64,000 bases of DNA. It comes from Platycnemis pennipes. Taxonomy: Eukaryota; Arthropoda; Insecta; Odonata; Platycnemididae. Below are positions 22,321 through 33,265 of this stretch, one piece after another. A program made the translations under genes and the position numbers. Under the pieces are notes generated by a model. The model searched no databases, had not been told where the DNA came from, and was given only the letters and a program-made list of their open reading frames with translations. The DNA lies in contig OW121851.1 in the NCBI GenBank assembly GCA_933228895.1, positions 112,923,271-112,987,270 on the forward strand, in the 5' to 3' direction. Within the stretch, counting starts at the first letter, position 1. Every line of letters begins with the position of its first letter.

Positions 22321-24212
22321 GTCCGTCATCAATGCAATCACTGATGCCGGTCGTATCGTTATTAGGCCGGTCCGTGCCTGAGTACATGTGCACTCCCTAT
22401 CTTTCTCACCACCTCATCGCTCGTTCCCTGGGATACGTAACATTTTGACGGCGGCATCCCACCCGCTGCGAGGCGAGAGCCTCTCAATATTTCGTAACGT
22501 CCTCCCCCCTTCCCCTCCATCGTCTCCTTTCACGTCCAGGCCACTTTTCCTCACCAAGAGCTCCTTTCGTGCATGCTCTCCTGTATTCACGAGAACTCTC
22601 CTCGTCGGCCAGCGTACCTCTTTTAATTCCGGGCGGAATGAAGGAAAAAAAAACAAAAAAAAGTACGAAAAAAAGAAACTCCTTCGCCGCAAAGTAGTCG
22701 GGGATGCGCTCCGTGCGCCTTCTCTTCGCCTTTTGGGAATGTAAACAGTGAGTTTGATTGGTTGGAGTGCTAGGCGCGTGCGGTCGGCGTAATGCGTCAG
22801 TGAATACCTCGGTAGCCATCGGGGCGAGAAACTCGAGGTACGAAAGGCTTGTCCGAGTTCATTTGGCCTTGGGACCAAGAAAATGTGGCATCTTAAAAAT
22901 GGACGATGCAGTCACAATAATGCCTTTCGCCTCCCAAGAAATAACACGTTATCCAAGAGAATATAATCCATCCAATCTAATTGTGAGTTGGGAAATGCTC
23001 TTGATTAATTGCACGTTTCGCTCAGTAATACCTTCATCATTAAACTTGAAAATAGGATGTTAAATATAAACAAATAGCGTGTTGTTAAGCAATGACAAAA
23101 GTTTTTATCAAATTAATTTCATTTGAGCAATCCTTTTGAAATAGCTAATTAGCCATGCTCCATTATAGTATTCGGAGGTACATAACTAAAATCGAGATTA
23201 GCGTACCCTTTGTCAGAAACTTGAACGCAAATCGATGATCGATTTTTTAATAGAAAATTAGTGTTAATAAAAATTATTCTTGTATTTTTTAATTGAATAA
23301 TATCATTTCCCTAGTTCTTAGTTATATTATCTCCATAGAGTTTAAAATCCATACGAAATATTTTTGGAATATCCGCGAAATACGCGGATGTTTCGTTGGC
23401 CGCATTTCGTTCGCTCAAAATACTGATTATTTACCCAACATATGTTTCTTTAAGTCTGTGAAAGTTAAATTATCTTGTACAAGCTTCTCATTATATTGTG
23501 ATTGGCACATAGTGCATACGCCAACGTGTTGCCGCTTTACCTTCGTGTTGTGATCCATCCAACAATAGAACCTCTATTCCAGCTCTTCATATCGCTGTCT
23601 GGGACCTCATAGCTGCTTCCCTCCACTACCAAAATCCTATCTAATCCGAGAGCAGGGTTAGGACGTAAACGTTTGTAGGGTTTCAGGGGATCAGGGTCGT
23701 ATAATCCGAGGGTCTTAAACGCCAGTGCGGGACAGAACTCTGCCCATCCCTTTTTGGAGCTGTCGTCAGATACCTACCCTCCCCAAGTGTGAGTCCCCCA
23801 CGTGCGTTCCTCCCATCTCATCTCCGCCTGTTCCATTCGCCGGCTAACTATTGAAATCCCTCCGGAGGGCTTCCACGGCTCGCCACCCCCGCGACCCTTG
23901 TTCGGACTCCACCCCCTCTCCCACCCCCACCCCCCATGGTCGGATCATCGCCCGTTAATCCCTCGCATTATGGCAAGGACATGGGAGAGAGTCGTGACTG
24001 AATGCGACCGTTGTTACTGCTGACGACTTAGGGTGAATCCTCGCGCAAGGATCACGTCTTGTGAGCCTTCAGAAAATTAAGATAAGATCGATTAATATGC
24101 TTGTTCACTCATTCTTATTATTTTTGAATGGTTTTGGAAGATGTTTTTGGAATATTCGTTCTTCATACTTCATATTCGAACGTCACCTTCCTTGCTCCGT
24201 TAGTTCTCTCGT
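22321..24212. other. No gene; CpG-richer patches
   Basis: 22390-22720 and 23780-23970 are comparatively GC-rich, with long overlapping frames on both strands (154 residues on the minus strand at 22414-22878) and no motif. The middle is AT-rich. Confidence 0.4.
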
Positions 24213-24432
24213 CACATCTACATATACATAATGCCCCGCAAGCCACCATAAAGTTGTGAGGCAGGGGCTGAATTCACACCAAACTTGCACTACATATCAT
24301 GCACAAAAAAGGATTAGTGATAATATGTATACTAGTCTAAACTTCAATTTTAAAAAAGATAAAAAATAGCAAAACAAACATGCTATATCATGCTGTTAGT
24401 TAGGTTAGCTTAAAGTCCTTATACCAACATCT
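24213..24432 (-). mobile_element. LINE-A 3' tail
   Basis: The + strand shows CACATCTACATATACATAAT, CCGCAAGCCACCATAAAG, CACACCAAACTTGCACTACA and GTTAGTTAGGTTAGCTTAAA. Only 3' untranslated sequence remains. Confidence 0.8.
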
Positions 24433-24856
24433 TGGTATAAAGAAAAGAAACATCAAATAACTATCTGCTTTTCCGGATCCCATATCCATAAGTTCCCATC
24501 ATTTTGCTTCCCCTCCCTCGCTTACCTATTAAGGCCTTCAATATCCCATCACCCTTAATTGCTTCTCCATGTACGTACATAATAGCCTCGAAACCACCGC
24601 TAGAGTGCATGGCTGGATTTATCCCATCACCCAGTTATCCGTCATTTAAATAAAAATGTGACAAATCATATTTTAGTTTTTAAGTAACGGTTTTTTAGTT
24701 CTAAATAATTAATTCCTTAGCATAGATCCGCTAGTAATATTGAAATATGCTTCATGCACTATTCTCACAATATTTCTCCAACTTCTTCTCTTCCTTATAT
24801 GAAGCTCAGATTTTACATTAATTCACTCTGCCTTCTAATATCTTGTTGTTCTAATT
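24433..24856. other. Possible very degenerate LINE tail
   Basis: 24567-24615 (GTACATAATAGCCTCG, AAACCACCGCTAGAGTGCA) resembles a worn 3' stem-loop. 24740-24775 resembles the LINE-B CTTCATGCACTA..ACAATATTTC block. Both are weak. Confidence 0.3.
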
Positions 24857-24960
24857 GCTTGTTTGCAGGTCGGTAGTGCATGCTTGGTGATTTTCACCCC
24901 CTGCCACACACCCTCGTGGTGGCTTGCAGGGTGTCGTGTAAATGTGTAGGTGTAGATCTT
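24857..24960 (+). mobile_element. LINE-B 3' tail
   Basis: GCATGCTTGGTGATTTTCAC, CCCCTGCCACACACCCTC and GGTGGCTTGCAGGGTGTCGT precede GTGTAGGTGTAGAT. This is the last 100 bases of LINE-B in sense orientation. Confidence 0.8.
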
Positions 24961-25892
24961 GTCAGCTCTTCTAACCACGATATGCCTAACATTTTTTCCC
25001 CTCAGTCTATTGTATGTACGTTTTCCATTTTTCTCCATATCCTTATCACAAGATGCATTTAATCTTTTCCCAGGGTCCAGGGTTTCGAACGCGGCTCTTC
25101 TTAACGCACCCATTCCTGCTATCCTTGTTTTTCAATTGCGTCTAAGTGAGCGGAAGAGTGATAGTTGCTCAGAAAAATACCTAGTGCTTCAAGTCACTGA
25201 TCTCATTTGTTGAGCTAGTTGTTAAAATGATTCCTCTTAGCAGTGCGTTTCTAGAAATTCATATGTGTTATGCATGTTGATGGCGACAACGCGTTTGAAG
25301 GATTTATGATCCAACCCTAACTGTACCTATCAGGCGTAACTTGGTAAAATTATCGATTACTGTATGAATGCAAACTGAGGTACTCAGTACCTGAGTGTGC
25401 CGCATGTTCGTTGAAACCGGTAGTACCGTAATAAATTTGGTGAAATTTACAGTTTTTATCAATTCGGTGATCATGAATTATCACAAAGTTGAACCTGAAA
25501 CAGTTAAGTTTATCAAATTATCGATTTTTTTGTTTCTGATATGTAAGGCTATTTCTTACACTGAATTATACCACAATGTGATGAAACGCGTCATTATGTG
25601 GATTAAATGGTGGGCTATTTATGTATTTTATTTCACAATTTATTAGCTTGAATAATTTTTTAGGTGTGGACACATGCATGACAACAAATCCCTATACCTC
25701 TAACAATATCCTGTCTTATCTATTAAATACTTAACTTCTTATAATTGTACTCCTGATGTTTGCAGCTTGGGGATTAGACTCTTAAAGCATTGAATAGCTT
25801 CCGATTCTACCTTATTTTAAAGGTCATATATTATTTTACTAATTCAAAGATCACGTACTAGCCGTGAAAACTTAAGCGGCGTTACCCGCTGA
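24961..25892. other. No recognisable feature
   Basis: AT-rich. The last 30 bases (AACTTAAGCGGCGTTACCCG) match the sequence upstream of the tRNA-like cassette at 44696 and belong to that repeat. Confidence 0.45.
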
Positions 25893-25933
25893 AATTGCAC
25901 TATAGCAAATATTCCACAGAGAAAAAATCATTC

Positions 25934-26009
25934 GCCTTTGGCCATTCGGAACTCGAACCCGGATCCCCTGATTTCCGGCCAGGTGCTCTACCAGTTGAGC
26001 TACCAAGGC
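25934..26009 (-). tRNA. tRNA-like pseudogene (left arm)
   Basis: On the minus strand: GCCTTGGTAGCTCAACTGG with an intact box A, an anticodon stem and loop CTGGCCGGAAATCAGG, and GGTTCGAGTTCCGA (box B). The 3' acceptor strand is disrupted by about six extra bases compared with the right-arm partner, so a cloverleaf cannot close cleanly. It is a repeat-borne copy, not a housekeeping tRNA gene. Confidence 0.55.
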
Positions 26010-26190
26010 GTCCTCTTTCCCTGTGGATATTTTAGAGCTCTAAAGGAACAAGATGTTCACCTCGTAATTTAACCTCGTGGACGGTGGCGCCATGCGCACG
26101 ACTTCGGCTGCTTTGTGGCATTGATATGTCTAGCAGTCCGTGAACATCTTGTTCCTTTAGAGCTCTAAAATATCCACAGGGAAAGAGGAC

Positions 26191-26261
26191 GCCTTGGTAG
26201 TTCAACTGGTAGAGCACCTGGCCGGAAATCAGGGGGTCCGGGTTCGAGTTCCGGTCAAGGC
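26191..26261 (+). tRNA. tRNA-like sequence within repeat (right arm)
   Basis: 71 bases can form a cloverleaf. The acceptor is GCCTTGG with TCAAGGC (one G-T pair), box A is TAGTTCAACTGG, and the anticodon stem is CCTGG with TCAGG around loop CCGGAAA. The T arm is CCGGG..TCCGG, with box B GGTTCGAGTTCC. The loop would present GGA, but position 33 is C instead of the universal U and there is no serine-type long variable arm. It is therefore best read as a tRNA-derived element with polymerase III promoter boxes rather than a functional tRNA. Confidence 0.6.
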
Positions 26262-26301
26262 GAATAATTTTTTTCTGTGGAATATTTGCTATAGTGCAAT
26301 T

Positions 26302-28594
26302 GTTTTACTCACTTTCAAGGTTGGAGTAACGTTTTTAAAATATATTGTTATAATTAGAGATCATTAATACTCGATAATAATTTCCCAACAACACCCAATT
26401 TTCTATTATGGTGTTTCGAGCACTTTGGAGTGTTGTTTTGAGTATCATAATAATAACTGGAGCAATAAACACACCTTAAAATTGCCCCATGACGTCATTT
26501 GTTGCCATTTTTTTTCAATGACGTCGCCATGAAACCCACGTCTTCAAAAATAATATACCCTCATTTGATGCACAGCCGGGCGTCTTCTCCACCTTCACCA
26601 AACATTGCGGCGTAATGTCACCAGCGGCTGCCGGCCGTCATCTAGAGCCGACCTTTCTTTTTTTTTGCGCTTTGCTTCTCATTTCTTGATGTCCTCCGAA
26701 ATATGCAGTGCGAAAATGAAAATGCCTCGAGGGAAATGAAGGGAGAGAGAGGGAGGAGTATATATTTTTGGCCGTGAATCGTTTGGGGGCGTTCGCTCCT
26801 TTTGAAAGGCGCTGTCAGGCCTTCCTTGTTAATAATTTATGTCCCGAGCGTGCTTTCGTGAATCCTCATCGGACCGTTTGGAGGAAGTCGCGTAGGTTTC
26901 GTAATGGAATATTAAATGGCTTGGGGTGTGATAGGGACGTCCGCTCGCCTTCTTCGTCGTAGTCGCCCTGTCCTCCATGCACCACGGGCGACGGATTACG
27001 GATTCAGGTAAACACCATGGGGTCACATCGGGAGCATTCGGGCTGCTGGAGACTGGCTCAGAATTGCAACTTCACTTCTCCCACGCAATCTCTATTGTAT
27101 CTCCTCGGACATAAGGTCCTGGATTGCTAAAAAAAAAGGTTCCATGAGAGGTTTGACAAGCTGTCCAAATTGTCTGAAGAATCGATATTAAATAAAAGGT
27201 TTTACTGAAGGCTCGATCTTTTTCAAAAAAGTTTTTCGGATTGATTTTTTTGTAGTTATATTAGGCGTAATCAATGCTGTCATACGATTATGATAGATAT
27301 TAAAGTAAAAATCAAGAGGAATAGTTGACTAAAAGAGTTAAATGTTATTTTCCCCGGCTTTATGCTGAAACGTGTGAGATGTGATTGAAGATGATCCAAT
27401 GATTATGCATGATGTCGTCAATGGCTAAAGATCAAATCGTTATTCCATCGCAATGCATAGCGACTTTCAGCTTGAATATGGCTTAAATGTGCGAAAATGT
27501 TTCGTTTCTGTTTTCCTCCTCATAATATTAAGCATCTCATTTTGAGATGATTGTTTGACGGTTTTACCGTGTGGAAATTCATCTTAATTACAGACGGAAG
27601 TTGGTATTCGTGAGGATTACAGAGAGAACTTTATAATTACGCTAGCAATAAGTTCTCTCTGTTATCCTAGTTTGGTTCAAAACGCTTGATGCTTCATGAA
27701 GAACCATTACATAAATCCTTGAAATCGACAGAAAATATTTATTCTAAGTTAGACAAACGTACTCATGCATAAGTATTAGCAAGAACGCAAAGGTCTGTAC
27801 TTTAACTGATTGTGAGATGAAGAAATTAAGATTGAAGTTGAATTTCTTGTGTTTTTAAGAACAGCATTCGCTTATGGACGTAGCCTTTATGAGCTTAAGC
27901 TTGCCGGTTATTTTCTTGTGACGTTCCGTGACTCTTGCGTGATACTCCATGGGACTTTGCCATCGCGTGCCGTGGATAGTGGCCCGGAATGAAAAGAATG
28001 GAAACCGCTATGCGTGTATGTCTTCTTTCTTCTCATATCCTCCCCTCTATCATTTTTGTCCATTTAATGCGTTTGCTTCTCCACGGGTGTTGTTAGACAG
28101 AGTCAATCAGTGACCTGTTTACGTCAGAATATCATGCGAAAGTACGAGTAGTTAGTCCACATGTGCTCACTGATAAACGTTTCTCATACTCGGTTACAGC
28201 AATGAAGGGTTTTCAATCGATTCTCACGATTATTCGAACACGATAATTTTTTGCCTCAAAAAAATGCTGTTAGTCATTTATATTTGACCCTTCCAGGATC
28301 AGATATCAGTGTTTCTGTATTCACTCCGAATGACAACCCAATTTTTCTAAAATAAGAAACGTGTTGTCTGATTGATGTAATGAGATTTACTTAGCTTTTC
28401 GTTCCGTTCCACTATCACGGTTTTTGTCGATTGATGCGAACTTTGACGTTATTCTTGCAGGAAGTAGTAACTATAGAATTAGGTTTTAATGTGCCATAAT
28501 TTCTAAGGTGTAACTTTCTAAGGTACCTTAACTGTACCGTGATCCTAGACATAAGCGTGATTCTATTGTGAAAACAGCGCCAATGTCGCCCTAA
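26302..28594. other. No gene; paired CRE-like sites and one hairpin
   Basis: TGACGTCA at 26490-26497 and TGACGTCG at 26519-26526 lie close together. AGGATTACAGAGAGAACTT (27613-27631) pairs with AAGTTCTCTCTGTTATCCT (27650-27668) at 18 of 19 positions around an 18-base loop. No coding motif is visible in this 2.3 kb. Confidence 0.5.
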
Positions 28595-28670
28595 GTAGGA
28601 TTTAAACCCGCAACGTTTGGTTTTTCGAGCCAAGGGCCGACTTGATCTCCGTGGTCGGCTTACTTAGATT
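28595..28670 (-). repeat. tRNA-derived SINE remnant
   Basis: The minus strand reads GCCGACCACGGAGATCAAGT, CGGCCCTTGGCTCG, AACGTTGCGGGTTTAAATCC. GGGTTTAAATCC is a box B form and the spacing from the GGAGATCAAGTCGG part fits a tRNA-derived head. It shares the overall pattern with 31336-31425. Degenerate. Confidence 0.5.
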
Positions 28671-28888
28671 AGAAAAATATGAAAAAGAAAAATATGAAAT
28701 ATGTTCTAATCTAAATCATACGAAGAAGACGCCGCTGCTTGTGGTGACAGTATTTTCTATGTTCGGGTAATTAAGGTTTTCTTTTGCTTCCAGGGTTATC
28801 CGCTGAAGTTAAGAAATATGTTAATTATCTGATCAAAAATGATTCGTGGTGCCACACAAAGTTAATTTGACACTGCTTAGGCCCAGCG

Positions 28889-29460
28889 ACTCCGAGTACA
28901 ATCGATATTGTGTTTCTGTTCATTTCTACATCTACATAATATCCAGCAAGCCACCATAAAGGTGTGTGGCAGGGGGGTGAACTCACACCAAACGAATTAT
29001 ATTTCGTGCATGAAAACGGATTAGTAACAATATAGATACTAGTCTAACCTTCATAATTTAAAAAAGATAAAAATAGCAATCCAAGCATGCAAAAACATGC
29101 TGTTAGTTAGGTTCTTAGTTAGGTTAGGTTAGTTAGGTTAAGGTTCTTATACCGACATGCAACTATCTATGCTATCCATCGATACCCTGGTATTGGATAT
29201 ATTTCGCGATTCTTATCATTAATTGTTCGAGAAAAAAAGGACATTTTGAATCTGTCAGTTCGGCAATCGATTTCTCTAATTTTGTGATCATGGTCCAGTC
29301 TACCATAGTAAGTTGGGGTTCGCAAAATATTTTTAACGTCATCAGGGAAAATATTATTTGGATTTTATTGAAGAGATTAATTCTAAATTTCACCTTACGA
29401 TCTGACAATGATTCCCATTTTAATTCATTTAATAGACTGGTTACGTTAATATAAAGAAAC
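28889..29460 (-). mobile_element. LINE-A, 3' portion with RT C-terminus and extended 3' flank
   Basis: A minus-strand frame at about 29459-29172 holds VTSLLNELKWESLSDRKVKF, then RTPTYYGRLDHN-like residues in two frames and LTDSKCPFFLEQL, showing shifts. The copy stops abruptly at 29460, inside the RT C-terminal region. The 3' end is CATAATATCCAGCAAGCCACC. Beyond the usual GATGTA end it shares 37 further bases (28889-28925, GAACAGAAACACAATATCG when read out) with the copy at 39980-40521. TTAGG/TTAGT units are expanded at 29103-29143. Confidence 0.85.
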
Positions 29461-30078
29461 ATGCTCCAGATGTACGTTCTGATGAATTGTTGCATTTCCT
29501 TATTTGGATAATTTCGGATTAGTAGAAGAGGTCTTTAGATAAGCAGTTCTGGTATTTAGATTAGTTCTCCACTCCCACGACCCCCTAAGCAAATTTTCAC
29601 GGAGTGGAATTCTCGACATTTTTTTTAATAGGCGCCGTATTATAACGCCGGAACACTCATTCATTCTCACTCAGGTTTATTCTTTTTTTTCCTATCTCAG
29701 ATGTTCCTTATGGAACATCTGAGATCTCGGTGTTAGTTTGGAGCACACGAACTGGCGTTGCCTTTTGTTTTTGCTTTTCTCAGCTCGTCCTAAAGGAAAT
29801 GTCGTGTGCTGCGATTACATTATCTTGGACTTGAACCGAGAAGTCGTGTGGTTTACCAGGAATATTTGTTCGGACTATCCTTACTCGTTCTCCTTACTCG
29901 TTCAGCTCGTAATGTGATTTGCTTGCGTTGGTGAAGTGGGAATGATGAGGTACGAGAGTAATTACTCTTCATCAGCACGATATTATAAGCTGACTGGATC
30001 AAACTTGCCTGGCCGTTGTAGATTTTATCTGGTTAACTTGGCTCTATTATTCGTTAGCGTTTATATCCTTGTCTTCTT
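29461..30078. other. No gene; one short hairpin
   Basis: ATCTCAGATGTTCC (29694-29707) and GGAACATCTGAGAT (29712-29725) form a perfect 14-bp stem with a TTAT loop. Otherwise nothing is recognised. Confidence 0.5.
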
Positions 30079-30180
30079 CATATATATCCATGCAAAACCC
30101 TGTGAGCCACCGCGAGGGTGTGTGGCAGGGGTTGAAGACCGCCCAACATGCACTCTTTACATGCAACGACTGACATGAAT
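30079..30180 (-). mobile_element. LINE-B 3' tail
   Basis: ACCCTGTGAGCCACCGCGAG, GGTGTGTGGCAGGGGTTGAA and CCCAACATGCACT in + orientation mark the last 100 bases of LINE-B on the minus strand. Confidence 0.75.
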
Positions 30181-31335
30181 GCATTGACATGCATTTTATT
30201 GTTACCTGATAGCATGTTGCATGAAGTGTATTGCATTTTGAATTTAATCAATAGGCTAAAGCATAAATATTAAATAATAAATGAACATCCTACATTCTGA
30301 CTCGGATATAATACAAATTAAATGTAAAATAACCCTAAGTTTTCTTTAATAACGTATGGGCACGGTGATGAGCTATTTAAAATTGCATGCTTAGGGTTTT
30401 TAATGTTGTCAGATATGTGGTCCCTACTTTAAATTCGTAACAGCCTACAACAAAATTTTCTCTACTCAGAAGATTTTTTGTGGCCTCTTACGTGGCCTTT
30501 GGATGCCTCGTACATGGCATTTAGATGCAAAATTTAACCTTGTTCTAATCATCCAGTGAAAAATGTTTAACGTGCTTAAGAACTGTTGGAGCAACCTCTA
30601 CAGAGATTTCTATCATTAGATCGTGTTTTTGGGTGTTTAGCAATTGTAAGAGGTGCGTACAGCAGTGCCACCGCTACTTCAAACGGAGGTAATTCCGAAA
30701 CGGAGAAGAGTGCCATGCGAATTTATCGTGGATATCTATCACTCCAAGGGTGCAAAGATACCGTGCATCGTCATACCCTGAGTTTGGACGTCGTGTTAAC
30801 CTCGTACTTCCGGTAGATTTTCTGACTTATGATAGAGCGAATAGCCGAAAATGAGCTTAGGGTAATCCAAATGTAGTTAACGGATCACTGCTGTTGTACG
30901 GACTCGAGCAGAGCTCAATTAGAGAGTGATTGTGGAATCCTTATTCCTGGCTACTGACGCACCTATGCTTTGGTGTGAAGCCCTTCGTATTCCGTTTCTA
31001 AGGAGTAACGTTTTTCTTTCCCTGATAACGGTGCATTTCGCTAGCGGAAATGAAAATTTGATATTTTTACCTCTTATTTTGAATTGTACGTTACGAAGTT
31101 CATTCGATGGAATGAATTGTAGTTTCATTGTACATTTCAATAAGCATGGCATTGTATTTTTATTCACCCATTGCTGCTGTAAATATTTCGAAGAAGAAGG
31201 TGATCAATCCTGTATTAAAATTAATTTTGCATTTTGTATTCGACCACCGAGCAATTGTGAATTTTGGTTTAAGGTGCCTCATTGTTATATCAAACAGTCA
31301 AACATGAGTTCATAGCCGATAAACAAACACAGCAC
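30181..31335. other. No supported gene
   Basis: An open frame of 129 residues at 30926-31315 is hydrophobic and Cys-rich (FTHCCCKYF) but starts mid-sequence and matches nothing known to me. An antisense frame covers half of it. Confidence 0.4.
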
Positions 31336-31425
31336 CCATGACCGAGTCAGTATTTTCAAACCCGCGACCTTCGGTTAGACAAGCGGCGTGTTACCGACCT
31401 TCACGGGTGGCTTGGTTACCGATGG
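31336..31425 (-). repeat. tRNA-derived SINE remnant
   Basis: The minus strand reads GCCACCCGTGAAGGTCGGTA, ACACGCCGCTTGTCTAACCG and AAGGTCGCGGGTTTGAAAAT. GCGGGTTTGAAAAT stands for box B and GTGAAGGTCGGTAACACGCC for box A with D arm. Only the head is recognised. Confidence 0.5.
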
Positions 31426-32163
31426 TGAATATCACGTTTAGGCAATATAAATTTACGTGATTGAGATTATATCTTTTACTGATTTTATTAACTTTCGGCA
31501 GTAGAAAAGGATGTAGGAAGGCAGAGATGATCCCTACTCCACCACTCATGGAATCCCATTTAATTCGTAAAAATACATATTTACTCTTATTCCACGTGTG
31601 TGTTTTAAACTCTCTTGCAGTGTTTTACTTTTGGTTAGATTTAAATTCGTGCGTTTAGTATTCCGTCACGCTGGTGATAGGTATAACGCGTTGCATTCGT
31701 TCATAACAGTTTTTAATTCAATTTATTTGAAATTTTTTTAGCAAGTCAAAGGCCGGAACCAAGATTGATAATTACAGATAGAATTCCGCCTCTAAATTAA
31801 GAGACTCTTTGTGTTTTCATGATCGCGAACAGAAGGAAAATATTTCCGGAAGCATGATTTAAGTGAGGAGAATTATTTCTACGGGGGTTATTTTCCGGGA
31901 ACGAGTCGGGTTCATTCGTGATTGGTGGGAGCCAGCCGTTTAGCGGAATTGGGTTCCCACGAAGAGCACACGGCTCCTTGGGCGCATTGGAATGGCGAGT
32001 AAATGGTGCGATCATCGCCTCGCGCGCCGATGTAGATTATCTGTTGCGGCTTCAAAACGGGAAGGGCACCTCTCGCCACCTCGCATTCGCGGTTGGTTGC
32101 ATGTAACACGCCGGAAATGCGTGACGGGTTTTGGACTAATTTCAACGCTATTAAAACTACGCA
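31426..32163. other. No recognisable feature
   Basis: Balanced composition at 31910-32140, with overlapping frames on both strands and no motif. Confidence 0.4.
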
Positions 32164-32202
32164 TCATCTACGCATACATAGGACCCTGCAAGCCACCATC
32201 GT
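32164..32202 (-). mobile_element. 38-bp LINE-A tail remnant
   Basis: CATCTACGCATACATAGGAC then CCTGCAAGCCACCAT is the terminal LINE-A stem-loop half. It is directly abutted by RT-coding sequence of another copy in the opposite orientation. Confidence 0.6.
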
Positions 32203-33255
32203 TAGATCTCATTTGGAACACGCTGCCAGTACATGGGATCCTTACGAAATAGGCTTACGTCTACATCTACATGTATATCTACATCTACATAATACCCTGC
32301 AAGCCACCATAAAGGTGTGTGGCAGCGGGAGAATTCTCACCAAACATGCACTACATATCATGCTTAAAAAAGAATAGTATTTATATACTATTCTAAACTT
32401 CACAATTTAAAAAAAAGGATAAAAATACCGAAGCAAACATGCAAAAACATCCTGTTAGTTGGGTTAGCTTCAAGTCCTTATACCAACATACAGCTACCAA
32501 TGTTATCTATTGCTACACTTGTATTGGATATATTTACCGTTATTAATATCCTTAATTGTACGAGGAAAAAAGGACATTTTGAATCTGTCAGTTCGGCAAT
32601 AAATTTCTCTAATTTCATGATTATGGTCCAGTCTACCATAGTAAGTTGGGGTTCGCAAAATATTTTTAACATCACTGAAAATTAGGTGTCTCCCTCTATC
32701 TCTCGCTATTCTTCCCCAACAACGCTTACATAACATCCTGGAGCGTGTGCAGCGAAGATCAGGTATGATAACTGTATTAGAGTAACCATTCTGTTACATG
32801 AACTAAAATGGGAATCATTATCAACCCTAGGTTGGGATTTAGACTTATCTCTTAACTGAATTCGAAGACAATATTTTTAATGATGACGCCAAAATATATT
32901 TTGTGAACTCCAATAGCTATGGTAGTAGATTGGACCAAGATCATAAAATTAGAGAAATTGCTCGCCGAACCGACAGATTCAATATGTCCTTCTTTCTTCG
33001 TACAATTAGGTACCTATATGAATAGCTGTAAAGTGTTCAGTTGCATATAATTATACAAGTATATCAACGGATAGTCTACGTAGTTATATGCTGGTATAAG
33101 GACCTTATAGTAACAGAATGTTTCTGCATGCTTGCTTTTCTACTCTAGAGCATATAGTGACTAATTCTTTTATGCATGATATTTAATGCATGTTTTGGGT
33201 GAATTCACCCCCTGCTTATCACCTTAAAGGTGGCTTGCAGAGTATTATGTAGAAT
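32203..33255 (+). mobile_element. LINE-A, older copy carrying a nested LINE-A
   Basis: The first part (32203-32258) reads AGATCTCATTTGGAACACGC and GTACATGGGATCCTTACGAA, the RPHLE(Y/H)AAS.WDPYE coding block. The second part (32724-33255) continues with CCTGGAGCGTGTGCAGCGAA (LERVQRR) and AAAATGGGAATCATTATC. It goes on to ACCGACAGATTCAATATGTC (RTDRFNMS), the 3' untranslated region and a final CTTGCAGAGTATTATGTAG. The parts rejoin in register when 32259-32723 is removed. Frame shifts and stops show it is dead. Confidence 0.8.
32259..32723 (-). mobile_element. LINE-A nested insertion
   Basis: A complete LINE-A 3' end in + view: (CTACAT)n at 32260-32293, ATACCCTGCAAGCCACCATA, GGTGTGTGGCAGCGGGAGAA, through CAAAATATTTTTAACATCAC near 32675. 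The minus-strand frame includes ILRTPTYYGRLDHNHEIREI. GCTTAC is repeated at 32253-32258 and 32724-32729 and occurs once in the rejoined host, giving a 6-bp target duplication. About 40 pyrimidine-rich bases (32686-32723) between the LINE 5' end and the duplication are foreign to the LINE. Confidence 0.8.
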
Positions 33256-33265
33256 TAGAATTATT

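Larger units (their letters stand above)
25893..26301. repeat. Palindrome of two head-to-head tRNA-like cassettes
   Basis: Left arm 25893-26060 and right arm 26140-26301 are near-perfect reverse complements, separated by a 79-base loop (26061-26139). The left arm is 6 bases longer because of extra sequence (GGCCATT region) in its tRNA-like acceptor side. From the outside in, each arm carries TTGCACTATAGCAAATATTC, the CCACAG arm, a tRNA-like core, a second CCACAG arm (reading CCACAGGGAAAGAGG) and TAGAGCTCTAAAGGAACAAG. A transcript of the whole unit would fold into a long hairpin. Confidence 0.9.

Noticed and set aside
22414..22878. 154-residue minus-strand gene
   Set aside because: Low-complexity Phe/Lys/Arg tracts and three overlapping frames indicate composition rather than coding.
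26191..26261. Functional tRNA gene
   Set aside because: It folds as a cloverleaf but has C at position 33, no serine-type variable arm despite a GGA loop, and lies in a repeated inverted cassette with several decayed relatives.
29103..29143. Interstitial telomere repeat
   Set aside because: The units are irregular and sit exactly where the LINE-A 3' region carries GTTAGTTAGGTTAG.
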